Below are positions 13,850 through 21,222 of a DNA stretch of 23,051 bases, in pieces. A program made the translations under genes and the position numbers. Where the stretch lies: positions 1-23,051 of IMG/VR virus record IMGVR_UViG_3300021962_011995, one strand, 5' to 3'. The notes under the pieces are model-generated. The model ran no database searches. It was given only the letters and a program-made list of their open reading frames with translations, and was not told the origin of the DNA. This DNA comes from a virus. How positions within the stretch are numbered: the stretch's first letter is position 1; each line of letters opens with the position of its first letter.

Positions 13850-16246
13850 TTAATTGGCCCTTGGCTTCTTCTCTACTTTGGCTACGGGGGTGAGATGGTC
13901 AGCCTCGTTATAGGGCGCCCAGCCGCTTGATCCCTGCATCTTGGCCGTGATGGTCGGGCTGACCTCCCTGCAAGCGACTGGCACTTCAGTAAGGTTGCCT
14001 GAGGCGCCGGGAGAGCTCCCAATCGCGTTTTCCACGCTCTGTATCCGCTCGCCCAGCCACTGCATGCAATTTACCGCCATCGAGTTGCCCAAGGACTTAT
14101 ATCTTGGGCCATCTGCGGCTGGCTTGCCTCTATACTCAACATCGGTGTAATTATCTGGGAATCCCTGAAGCCTCTCGCACTCCATCGGCGTGAGCCTCCT
14201 CACGACCATTCCATAAGAAACTGAATGCGGCTGGGTTGCGTCCATAGTGGGTGCTATCTCCTCGTTGAAGTTAAATCCAGGATCGCGAAGCCTCACTCTG
14301 CCCTCGGCGTCCGGGCTGGGGGTCTTGGCCTTGCCATCCCTGTTCGCGTCGCTTCGCAGCGTGTAAGCCACTGACTCGGCACTTTGCATGGCCACGGCAG
14401 GGGGGTTGCCTCCCCCATGGCCGCCAAGCTTTAAAGTCGGGCTGACGCCTTCTGTGCAGCAGTCGGGGACGCTCATGTTAGAGCTGAACACTATGGGGTG
14501 CTGCTCCTCCACCTTGTACACGACCATCTGGTGGTCGGCTTGGGGCTTGACCGGCCTTGTGACCTTGGTGTCCTCGTCGAATCCGAGAGTGCCTCGACCG
14601 TCCATGCTGTTCTGCTGAAAGCTGCCGATGGGCCCGTCTATCTGGGGGGCGATCACGAAAATCCCAGAGTTCTCGCGCCTCCTGAGCGTGTTGGATACGT
14701 CGTCCTCAATCCACTTTACGAAGCCCGTCTCGCGAACGGTGATTGGGGCGATCTCCATCACCGTCGGGCCAGAGGCATTCGGGCTGGATCCAGTCGCCGT
14801 CATCGTGCAGGCCACATCGCCGGTTATCGCGCCGTTGTAGACGTCGGTTCCCAGCGAAAGCTGTCGCATCACAACCTCCATTACCGTGGGGCCAGAGGAG
14901 CTCGGGTTCGACCCATGCGCAGTCATGGTGCAGGCCACATCGCCGGTTATCGACCCATTGTACATGTCGGTGCCAATCATCATTTTCTGGATGACGGTAG
15001 GCTGGTTGACGGCCGGGTTACCCTGGCCGGCCTTTAGCGTCATGGCCACATCGCCCGTGAGGGAGCAGTTGTAGCAGTCGGCGCCCACGGATATGACCGA
15101 AGCTCCCGCCCCGCAGGGCACTTCGTAGGCCACGGCAACGGTGGCGTAGCCTCCTGTGGTTCCCGTGCCCATCGTGTGGGTTGAGCCATCGGTTGAAGAT
15201 ATAGGGTCTTGGGTGGGGTGGAAGGCAACTACGTTCCTCATCGGTGGTACGGCGACGTAGTTCTGCTGCTTCATCCCAGGCTCTGCCATGAGGGCGCCTG
15301 CTATCTGGCCGTCGCCGTTTACCAGCCTCACCTCGTCGCGAGTGTTTTGCTGGAAGCACACGGGGTACACGACCGCATGGACGTCGTGGCCGTGCATTGC
15401 GGCGAGCGTGTAGGAGGGGCCGTCCTCCTGAGCGACTGCGTTGCTCTTGGAACCCTGCATGTTGATCATGCCGATGGGTCGGTGCGACGGATTTGGGGGC
15501 TGTATTGCTATAGCCACGCCCTGTGTTGCTGCGGCGTCGAGAGTGTAGCTGACGCCGTCCTCGCTGTAGCCCTTGCCGTTCTGCTTCTTGTCGCGACCAG
15601 TCACATCCTGTATTGCGATCGCTACGGCCTGGCTCCTGTCCGACATGGGGTTGGCGGGGAGACAGAAGGCGGTGTCTGGAGAAACGGAAACGCCAGGGGA
15701 GTCACGGTCGCCGTTGAGCTGGAAGGCGATCGCCTCTGTCTGGACGACCATGTGCTTGGGGGGATTGTGCCTCTCATCCCAGGTGTTCATGGTGTAGGCG
15801 ACCTCCGTCTCGGTGAAGGTCGGCGCTTCCTGGTTGTTTCTGGGGGAGACAGACTTGACGAACACAACGGGTATCACGTGGCCCGCATCAACTGCTTGGT
15901 TGCAGGCGAAGTTGCCCGCATCGTTTCCGTTCGGGCCTGTGTTGCATGCCAGTGGGCCTACGACGTCCGAAACAGGGCAACTGACGACGGCCATCTGGTT
16001 GTCGCCCGGGCAGGCCCTGAGGGTGCCGCTGACTTCCTCCCAGTAATGACCGCCCTTCCTGCGCATGATGCCAGGCTCAAAGGCATAGGACACGCAGGGA
16101 ACTAGGGAGCCGCCCCTCTGCCCGAAGACCTCCTGGTTGCTCATGCCTATGCCGCCGCTGCCCCTGGCGCACCCACATAGGGTCGGATGGGCAAACTCCT
16201 CACCGTCCCAATGGCTCTTGTTCTGGCGGCTGTTGGGTTCGGTCAT
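13850..16246 (-). CDS. Giant repeat-type target-recognition subunit of a split C5-methyltransferase
   Basis: The product has 798 residues. Residues 1 to about 680 are built from roughly fifteen degenerate repeats of 30-45 residues. Each has an acidic (E/D)xVSxT(L/M) core, a small-residue turn and a hydrophobic VV or VA end (for example EVSGTLRA, GVSYTLDA, DVACTMTA, DVSNTLRR, GVSPTLKL). Residues 682-742 (nt 14021-14203) are motifs IX-X (ECERLQGFPD, SLGNSMAVN). A 56-residue tail with another repeat (EVSPTITA) follows. The catalytic motifs are in the upstream ORF, whose stop is 1 nt before this ATG. Two-subunit C5-methyltransferases such as M.AquI are known; a recognition part this long and repetitive is unusual. 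Confidence 0.85.
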   Translation of the reverse strand: MTEPNSRQNKSHWDGEEFAHPTLCGCARGSGGIGMSNQEVFGQRGGSLVPCVSYAFEPGIMRRKGGHYWEEVSGTLRACPGDNQMAVVSCPVSDVVGPLACNTGPNGNDAGNFACNQAVDAGHVIPVVFVKSVSPRNNQEAPTFTETEVAYTMNTWDERHNPPKHMVVQTEAIAFQLNGDRDSPGVSVSPDTAFCLPANPMSDRSQAVAIAIQDVTGRDKKQNGKGYSEDGVSYTLDAAATQGVAIAIQPPNPSHRPIGMINMQGSKSNAVAQEDGPSYTLAAMHGHDVHAVVYPVCFQQNTRDEVRLVNGDGQIAGALMAEPGMKQQNYVAVPPMRNVVAFHPTQDPISSTDGSTHTMGTGTTGGYATVAVAYEVPCGAGASVISVGADCYNCSLTGDVAMTLKAGQGNPAVNQPTVIQKMMIGTDMYNGSITGDVACTMTAHGSNPSSSGPTVMEVVMRQLSLGTDVYNGAITGDVACTMTATGSSPNASGPTVMEIAPITVRETGFVKWIEDDVSNTLRRRENSGIFVIAPQIDGPIGSFQQNSMDGRGTLGFDEDTKVTRPVKPQADHQMVVYKVEEQHPIVFSSNMSVPDCCTEGVSPTLKLGGHGGGNPPAVAMQSAESVAYTLRSDANRDGKAKTPSPDAEGRVRLRDPGFNFNEEIAPTMDATQPHSVSYGMVVRRLTPMECERLQGFPDNYTDVEYRGKPAADGPRYKSLGNSMAVNCMQWLGERIQSVENAIGSSPGASGNLTEVPVACREVSPTITAKMQGSSGWAPYNEADHLTPVAKVEKKPRAN
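14770..15090 (-). repeat. Three near-identical tandem repeat units in the recognition ORF
   Basis: Three successive units encode GxDxYNxxxTGDVAxT(L/M) followed by a turn and PTV. The marker GCCACATCGC (plus strand) falls at 14811-14820, 14934-14943 and 15045-15054, a spacing of 123 and 111 nt (41 and 37 codons). The first two share a long exact stretch around it, so they look like recent duplications within the longer, older repeat array. Confidence 0.8.
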
Positions 16247-16247
16247 T

Positions 16248-17084
16248 TCATTTTCGCTGGTACATGGTCAGGGGGACGTTGCCGCCCCCTGTCCCCATTC
16301 TGGCCTTGAGGGTTGGCGTGATCTCCTCGGGCTCCCTATCCTCTTTCCCGTTGCCCGAGACTGCGTGGGCGAACATCAGTCCTCCGCCGGGGTCTGGCTC
16401 TGCTGATCCGACTCCTCCGCAGTCTCCCCCTGGCCCGCCTCCAGATTGCCTGCCACAGCCGACAGCGCCTGTTGCAGCATTGGGGGCAAGGTTTTTTGTC
16501 GAGCAGCGGCGCGCCGTAGGATCCCTGCGCAAGCTCTCGCCGTTAAATAGTACCTCTGCGGCACGGTTGTCACTTCCAAGATATCCGACAACGAACACAC
16601 GACGTCTTCGTTGGGGGACGGCACCGGGAAACTGTTGTGTTCGGACCCACTGAGCGTCCAGCACCCTGTATCCGTACTGATACCCCAGGTTTGCCAGCGA
16701 CCCGAGGAGGGTGCCAAAATCCCTTCCTCCGTTGCTTGTGAGAACTCCGGGGACGTTTTCCCAAAGCACCCATCGAGGTTTGTAACGTTGAGCGATGTTA
16801 ACAAAGTCAAGCATAAGTCCTCCTCGGGCGTCCTCGAGCCCCTTCCGGAGCCCGGCGACCGAGAAGCTTTGGCAGGGCGTCCCGCCGACGAGGAGGTCGA
16901 TTTCTGCATCTGGCCATTCTCTCCACTTGGTCATGTCCCCCCAGTTGGGGACGTTTGGATAGTGATGTTGGAGGACTGCACAGGGGAACGGCTCGATTTC
17001 CGAGAAAGCCACGGGAGTCCAGCCTAGGCTGTGCCAAGCCACTGTGGCGCATTCAATACCTGAGCAAACACTGAGGTAACGCAT
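16248..17084 (-). CDS. C5-cytosine DNA methyltransferase catalytic subunit (motifs I-VIII)
   Basis: The product has 278 residues from ATG 17084 (AGAAGG upstream). Motif I is SVCSGIECATVAW (5-17), a known variant of FxGxG. Motif IV is GGTPCQSFS (67-75) with the catalytic Cys71. Motif VI is ENVPG (109-113). Motif VIII is QRRRRVFVVG (158-167). After residue 180 the sequence becomes Gly/Arg-rich, and it ends with one repeat unit (EEITPTLKARMG), so the recognition array begins here. Motifs IX-X are absent and are supplied by the next two ORFs. The enzyme would transfer methyl from SAM to cytosine C5. The specificity is unknown. Confidence 0.92.
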   Translation of the reverse strand: MRYLSVCSGIECATVAWHSLGWTPVAFSEIEPFPCAVLQHHYPNVPNWGDMTKWREWPDAEIDLLVGGTPCQSFSVAGLRKGLEDARGGLMLDFVNIAQRYKPRWVLWENVPGVLTSNGGRDFGTLLGSLANLGYQYGYRVLDAQWVRTQQFPGAVPQRRRRVFVVGYLGSDNRAAEVLFNGESLRRDPTARRCSTKNLAPNAATGAVGCGRQSGGGPGGDCGGVGSAEPDPGGGLMFAHAVSGNGKEDREPEEITPTLKARMGTGGGNVPLTMYQRK

Positions 17085-17114
17085 GTGGGACCTTCTAACA
17101 TCAACCATGTTCCG

Positions 17115-17154
17115 ATGTCAAGACATTGTAAAAGAAGAGGGGTCTGCAGTTCAA
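17115..17154 (-). promoter_or_regulatory. Candidate promoter and operator of the methyltransferase operon
   Basis: On the minus strand TTGAAC (17154-17149), which lies in the loop of the upstream terminator, is separated by 18 nt from TACAAT (17130-17125). A 5-2-5 dyad (ATGTC-AA-GACAT, 17115-17126) covers the edge of the -10 and the predicted start point, the usual place for a repressor. The leader would be about 34 nt. A perfect TTGACA also occurs here (17124-17119), but any -10 it could use would overlap the ribosome site. Confidence 0.45.
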
Positions 17155-17168
17155 CCGCAGACCCCTCT
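17129..17168 (-). terminator. Rho-independent terminator of the 17353-17192 gene
   Basis: A perfect 12-bp stem (17168-17157 with 17147-17136) and 9-nt loop are followed on the minus strand by TTCTTTT. It lies 24 nt after the stop of the 53-residue gene and separates the glycosyltransferase block from the methyltransferase operon. Confidence 0.9.
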
Positions 17169-17191
17169 GGAATATCAATTTTCAGAATCGA

Positions 17192-17353
17192 TTAGAAAAG
17201 GCGAAGATTGCAGACGGTGATGGCAGGCACCCATGCGCCGCTCACGCCGGAGCAAATGCCCAAAGACTGCTGAATCCTTGTGCACTTGGCGGTGTAGAAC
17301 TTCCAAGTGGTGGTTGTAAAACTGCCGTCGTCTTTCTGGCATCGGAATCCCAT
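17192..17353 (-). CDS. Small cysteine-containing protein, unknown
   Basis: The product has 53 residues from ATG 17353, preceded by ATGGAGACACC (GGAG, 7-8 nt away). It has four cysteines, many Thr residues, and a hydrophobic end (WVPAITVCNL) that could insert in or contact a membrane. The longer frame up to 17506 overlaps the glycosyltransferase and has no better start. It lies between that gene and a strong terminator, so it is probably the last gene of the transcript. No family is recognised. Confidence 0.55.
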   Translation of the reverse strand: MGFRCQKDDGSFTTTTWKFYTAKCTRIQQSLGICSGVSGAWVPAITVCNLRLF

Positions 17354-17387
17354 GGTGGTGTCTCCATAGTTAGAGATAGGTTCTATC

Positions 17388-18170
17388 CTATATATTTTCT
17401 TCGACAACCTTTTCGGCCGCACCAAGAACGCCATCTTGGTTTTTTCGCAAGATTTGCTGGGCCTTTTTGTCGTTATCGTACAAACGCAAAGTCCCTCTTC
17501 CCTCATGAGACACCCAACTGGCAGGGCATAAGCCCTGTTTGTAGCCTTTTTCAGCCATCCTTTTTGCGTAGTCCTCAGCCTCGCCTCCAGCGTATGGATT
17601 CTCCTTGAGAGGGCCGACGGCGGCGAACAACTGCCTGTGGGCCATGAACGAATACATCGGCAAGTAGCCCGTGGCCAACTCTTTGGGGGGGGACTCCGAG
17701 GGGCCTTCGGCCATCAGCTCGGCTATATCGCTCAAAGGATTGTTGGTTGTGGGGGAAACCATTTTTACCCCGGCATCCTTGAGGGTTATCAAGGAGGTGC
17801 CGAGGTTGAACAGCCAAGTTGTGTCCTTGAGGCGCACATCGGATTGCAGCACGCAGACGAAAGGCACCTTGCGCGTCGGCGGGTTCTTGAGGGCCAAATT
17901 TACGGCAGCCCCGAAACCCTTGTGCTCGTCGCTGCGGAAAGTGCGGACGCCGGCCACCTTCTTGTTCTTGATGTCGTTTATAAAGTGGGGGTTTTTCGAT
18001 GCGTCGTCTACTAGAGTCAGAACGAAGCGGTTCGTCCTCACGGTGGCAAAGACATCGGTGTACAGCTTGGCGACCATGCTGTGCTGGTTGTGGAAAGGGA
18101 TGATGATCTCCACAAGGCTTTGGTAGAAGGGGTTGGTCTGGAAGTTGCTTTTCAGCGTTTTGTCTGACAT
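17388..18170 (-). CDS. Family 2 glycosyltransferase
   Basis: The product has 260 residues. VEIIIPFHNQ (20-29) is the first GT-A strand. LVDDASKN (about 53-60) is the nucleotide-binding segment. KGFGAAVNLAL fits the helix after it. VCVLQSDV sits where the metal-binding acidic motif is expected. GGEAEDYAKRM carries the likely catalytic-base region, and WVSHEGRGT is the usual C-terminal His/Gly motif. It would transfer a sugar from a nucleotide donor; the acceptor is unknown. The start ATG 18170 follows AGAGAGG and lies within the 3' end of the VWA-like gene (19-nt overlap), so the two are one operon. Confidence 0.87.
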   Translation of the reverse strand: MSDKTLKSNFQTNPFYQSLVEIIIPFHNQHSMVAKLYTDVFATVRTNRFVLTLVDDASKNPHFINDIKNKKVAGVRTFRSDEHKGFGAAVNLALKNPPTRKVPFVCVLQSDVRLKDTTWLFNLGTSLITLKDAGVKMVSPTTNNPLSDIAELMAEGPSESPPKELATGYLPMYSFMAHRQLFAAVGPLKENPYAGGEAEDYAKRMAEKGYKQGLCPASWVSHEGRGTLRLYDNDKKAQQILRKNQDGVLGAAEKVVEENI

Positions 18171-18688
18171 GAAAACCTCTCTAGGTACTTGCCGAAGCCA
18201 GCGGAGTCCCTGACTTGGGAAAAACTACTCTCGGGATTTAGAAAACTTTGCAAGTTTGCATGGCAGTATGGACCCACGGTCAAGACGTGCACGCAACAGT
18301 CAATCATCATGGACTCCCTGACCTGGCTGGCGACGTCGTACTGGTCGCCACCTCTGCCTCCATACCTGTCTGTCACAAGCATCACGTGCCTGTCACAGTC
18401 CTCAAGATACTTGCATATCAACCAAGCGGTCTGCCTGAGCGCCGAGCCCACGTTGAACTCATCAGGCCTTGAATCGGTGATTCTTGATATGCAATGACCA
18501 GGAGTATCTGGAATCCTATCAATCTGCGAACCATGTAGAAAAACTCTGATATACTCCTGCTCCCTCTGTATAAGTCTGATCAGCTCGCGACGCAGCAGAA
18601 AGTGCAAGCTCTCCTTGCCCTCCTTACGCTTGGAAACGTCCATGACCACCCCGAGGGCGATCATTTTCCCGAAATCAAACTGTTCCAT
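18152..18688 (-). CDS. VWA-like (von Willebrand factor A fold) protein
   Basis: The product has 178 residues. MIALGVVMDVS (9-19) ends in a DxS that begins a MIDAS metal site; the second Ser of the classic DxSxS is replaced by Arg21. NVGSALRQT (about 79-87) and VTDRYGG (about 104-110) fit the second and third MIDAS segments. The alternating helix-strand order agrees with a Rossmann-like VWA fold. Such domains usually mediate metal-dependent protein contacts. Loss of one Ser may weaken metal binding. It is divergent from the methyltransferase gene at 18720 and overlaps the glycosyltransferase downstream. Confidence 0.65.
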   Translation of the reverse strand: MEQFDFGKMIALGVVMDVSKRKEGKESLHFLLRRELIRLIQREQEYIRVFLHGSQIDRIPDTPGHCISRITDSRPDEFNVGSALRQTAWLICKYLEDCDRHVMLVTDRYGGRGGDQYDVASQVRESMMIDCCVHVLTVGPYCHANLQSFLNPESSFSQVRDSAGFGKYLERFSCQTKR

Positions 18689-18719
18689 ACTTCAATAAGT
18701 GAGTGCAAAGGCGGCAGCA

Positions 18720-19634
18720 ATGGAACACCAGAAAATAAGACGGTATATCGAGCAGCTAGAGGAGATTGCAGGCTACCTGCATGGAATTCTCAAGTACGAG
18801 TCGGACTCAAAGCCCCTGATACTCAGCGAGGAGGACAGCGTAAGGGAGTTCACGGAGCTAAGGCTTCTGATGAAAAGCGACTCATGGCCCTTGGCCGTGG
18901 ACGACAGCATGGCGAAGTGCGAATCAAAACAAGACAGACTCAAGCGCGCGTCCCTAATACTTAACTCGCTCATCGCCGCAGATCTAGAAAACAAAAGCTT
19001 TCTGGATTACGGGTGCGGGGACGGATGCGCAGCCTCGCTTGTGGCAAGCGTCTACGGGCCGAAAATAGCAGTCGGGTACGACCTTCGATCCAAAAACTGG
19101 CTTCACCTCGATCCCAGTTCAAAGCTGCACCTGACCACAGAGTGGGATGACGCATCGTCCCGTGGCCCCTTCGACGTCATCATGCTCAACGACGTGCTGG
19201 ACCACGACCAGACACTCGAGGACTCACTGAAAAAGATAAAGTCCGTAATGTCTGACGCATGCAGAGTTTACATCAAGTGCCACCCTTGGACTTCCAGACA
19301 TGGCGCGCACGCGCACGAGAGCGCCAACAAGGCTTTCGTCCACCTAGTCTTCTCCGAGGAGGAGCTGGCAAAGATGGGCATAAAGACCGAAACCACGCAC
19401 AAGCTGCTCAACCCCCTGGAGTCATACAGGCGGCTTTTCAAGGAGCAGGGGTTCAGCGTCGTTCGCGAAGAAGTAGTGTCGTCGGATGTTGAGCGGATAT
19501 TCTCTATAGACGAAAGACTCAGGCGAAGAATACTGACCAAGTGGAAGCAAAGCAACCAACCAGAATACGCCTCTGGAGAGCAGTTCCCGCACGAACACAT
19601 GTCAGTTGAGTTCGTCCTCTTTACCCTGCTCTGA
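18720..19634 (+). CDS. Class I SAM-dependent methyltransferase with helical N-terminus
   Basis: The product has 304 residues from ATG 18720, preceded by AAAGGCGG; an in-frame GTG at 18699 has no ribosome site. Residues 1-90 are helical and charged. FLDYGCGDG (94-102) is the SAM-binding motif I, VGYDL (about 117-121) motif II, and DVIMLNDVLDH the motif IV region, so this is a typical small-molecule or glycan-type methyltransferase layout. A His-rich stretch (HPWTSRHGAHAHE) follows and could bind metal. The substrate is unknown. Its end overlaps the convergent ABC-type membrane gene by 33 nt. Confidence 0.82.
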   Translation: MEHQKIRRYIEQLEEIAGYLHGILKYESDSKPLILSEEDSVREFTELRLLMKSDSWPLAVDDSMAKCESKQDRLKRASLILNSLIAADLENKSFLDYGCGDGCAASLVASVYGPKIAVGYDLRSKNWLHLDPSSKLHLTTEWDDASSRGPFDVIMLNDVLDHDQTLEDSLKKIKSVMSDACRVYIKCHPWTSRHGAHAHESANKAFVHLVFSEEELAKMGIKTETTHKLLNPLESYRRLFKEQGFSVVREEVVSSDVERIFSIDERLRRRILTKWKQSNQPEYASGEQFPHEHMSVEFVLFTLL

Positions 19635-20453
19635 TGGAAGCAAAAGGTCATCTGTCATCTGCATGAGCTTCATCATATGGAAAAAACTATATGCGAGTTG
19701 CGACTTGGCCATGCAGCTGGAAAGGTAAAGGAGAACAGAAGCGATCTCGCCGGGAGTAAGGCCAGTCTTCGTGACTATGAGCAGGCAGCCAAGCTCAACC
19801 ACTATGCTGATCAGGTCTGCGAATGACCAACCAGCTGATTCTAGGTCCGACTTCTTGATCAAAGTCACCATCTGATTATCCAAAAGCGAACCGCACTCCT
19901 TTCCGTCGGCCAAAGCGTGGCTTATATCCTCACGGCTGTGTTGAAGTTCGTATTCGCGCTTTTGCGTCAAGGCGGCAGTTAGGGAATGGAAGTACAAATG
20001 ACAGCCAATCCCAGGTAACACGAAGACGCAAAGCCACGGCTGAAGGTAGGCGATCATTCCCACCGACACGACCATTCCTACGGCCACGTTCATGATGGAT
20101 GGCAGTTGGTACTCAAAGAAGTCGCTGTAGATTCCCACCAACCCGTACCTGGATATGATTCTCTTCTGATCAAGCCCGCTCTGGCGCAGAGCATCGATTA
20201 TCGCCTTGGCCCTTTTTGTGTAGATTCTACCGAAAACCCTTGTGTCATATAGGCGCCTTGCGCCGCCAATAACCAAAGACAGAAGCAGTATGAACCCGTA
20301 AAGGTAGAGCGTCCCCATTCTGCCGGCGATAAGCTCATCTATCGCAAGCCCCGTCATGTAAGGGACGGAGGCGAAAAGCGCAAACTCAACGAGTATTATC
20401 GCATAGATGAACGTCAGCTTGCCGAAGTTCTCGCGCAAGATTTCCTTGAGCAT
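19602..20453 (-). CDS. ABC-exporter-type six-helix membrane domain, no ATPase
   Basis: The product has 283 residues. The order of hydrophobic segments fits six transmembrane helices: about 12-36, 48-66, two between 118 and 160, then about 222-240 and 247-265. Charged loops between them (RIYTKRAKAIIDALRQ; QKREYELQHSREDIS) match the cytoplasmic extensions of type-I ABC exporters. The nucleotide-binding half is absent, and no ATPase gene lies next to it. It may pair with an ATPase elsewhere, or serve another purpose. It starts 3 nt after the HNH gene's stop. Confidence 0.72.
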   Translation of the reverse strand: MLKEILRENFGKLTFIYAIILVEFALFASVPYMTGLAIDELIAGRMGTLYLYGFILLLSLVIGGARRLYDTRVFGRIYTKRAKAIIDALRQSGLDQKRIISRYGLVGIYSDFFEYQLPSIMNVAVGMVVSVGMIAYLQPWLCVFVLPGIGCHLYFHSLTAALTQKREYELQHSREDISHALADGKECGSLLDNQMVTLIKKSDLESAGWSFADLISIVVELGCLLIVTKTGLTPGEIASVLLYLSSCMAKSQLAYSFFHMMKLMQMTDDLLLPSEQGKEDELN

Positions 20454-20456
20454 GCG

Positions 20457-21068
20457 TCAGCCCATGTCGTTCTCAAGCTCTGTCAGCCAATAGGCCTGGC
20501 CGAGGAATGCCTGCCAAGAGTCTACACGAATATCCTCGCATAGGAAGTTGTGTTTTGGCTTGTACGGCTGGCGCTTCAGCTTCATGCCTGCCTGTTCGGG
20601 CGTTCGCCCGGCTTTCTTGGAGTTGCATGAGGTGCAGGCGACGACGATATTTGTCCAATTTGTCAGCCCGCCTTGGCAGCGTGGAACGACGTGATCGAGG
20701 CTGAGCTCCGATGAGTTCTTTTTCTTGCCGCAATACTGGCAGCAGAAGCCGTCGCGCCGGTAGATGGTTCTTCTGTTGTAGTGGACCTTGTTCTGCGGGA
20801 TCCTGTCGTATCGCGTAAACTGGATAACCTCTGGGATGCGGAATATTGCATCCACCGTGCGGATTCCTTCCTCGCCCTCCTTGGGCCTCATCTTTGACCA
20901 GTCTTCCCAGCTGAACATCGCAAAGTCATGAACCGGATCTATGATTCTGGCTTTCGGGGTGCCGTCTGCGTATGAGGCGAAGACCTTGTGCAAAGCCTTC
21001 TCAAGGGAAACGATCCCTATGGCGCGCCAGGATTTGTTCAGGACCAGCACCTTCCTTTGAGCAAGCAT
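20457..21068 (-). CDS. HNH endonuclease
   Basis: The product has 203 residues from ATG 21068, preceded by AGGGGG. The N-terminal part (KVLVLNKSWRAIGIVSLEKAL) and the FRIPEVIQFTRYDRIP segment are typical of a widespread HNH subfamily. The nuclease core has CQYCG, then SLDHVVPRCQGG with the metal-binding DH, NIVVACTSCN and KKAGRTPEQAGM. Two CxxC pairs bind zinc. Such proteins cut DNA as homing, restriction or packaging nucleases; I recall this subfamily as common in Planctomycetota. The longer frame to 21143 lies in the non-coding gap. A hairpin overlaps its ribosome site. Confidence 0.88.
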   Translation of the reverse strand: MLAQRKVLVLNKSWRAIGIVSLEKALHKVFASYADGTPKARIIDPVHDFAMFSWEDWSKMRPKEGEEGIRTVDAIFRIPEVIQFTRYDRIPQNKVHYNRRTIYRRDGFCCQYCGKKKNSSELSLDHVVPRCQGGLTNWTNIVVACTSCNSKKAGRTPEQAGMKLKRQPYKPKHNFLCEDIRVDSWQAFLGQAYWLTELENDMG

Positions 21069-21075
21069 GAATCCC

Positions 21076-21091
21076 CCTACAACTATGTAGG
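21076..21091 (-). promoter_or_regulatory. Hairpin over the HNH ribosome binding site
   Basis: On the minus strand CCTAC-ATAGTT-GTAGG forms a 5-bp stem whose right arm runs into the AGGGGG Shine-Dalgarno, 4 nt before ATG 21068. It could lower translation of the nuclease until melted or bound. Confidence 0.4.
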
Positions 21092-21129
21092 ATTTCCAGT
21101 TAAAATTGCGGGGATCCAGGAGTTGCCCC

Positions 21130-21222
21130 GTGAAAAAGTACATTTATGCGGCGGAGATTTTCCTCTTGGGATTCATCGCCGGAATCATGGCCTGCTGCCT
21201 CATCACCTCTTTAAGGCTCTAG
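21130..21222 (+). CDS. Possible 30-residue membrane peptide
   Basis: A GTG at 21130 is preceded by AGGAG (21118-21122) at 7 nt and opens a frame for a basic start (MKKYIY), a single hydrophobic helix of about 20 residues (IFLLGFIAGIMACCLI) and a short tail. It fills an otherwise unexplained 150-nt gap between two minus-strand genes. Its stop overlaps the PTH2 stop by 4 nt. The ribosome site lies in the loop of a hairpin (CGGGG 21109-21113, CCCCG 21126-21130). A minus-strand 19-residue frame (21144-21203) is a weaker alternative. Confidence 0.4.
   Translation: MKKYIYAAEIFLLGFIAGIMACCLITSLRL

Noticed and set aside
15209-16105. 298-codon plus-strand frame opposite the recognition ORF
   Set aside because: It is a shadow: the minus frame shows repeats and methyltransferase motifs, and this frame shows none.
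13850-16246. CRISPR-like array or non-coding satellite
   Set aside because: The repeats are degenerate, keep a reading frame and encode a conserved protein pattern. There are no uniform repeats with unique spacers.
16244-16250. Stop-codon readthrough joining the methyltransferase ORFs
   Set aside because: The ORFs are in different frames and each has its own ATG, so readthrough could not fuse them. The +1 frame also meets a stop just upstream.
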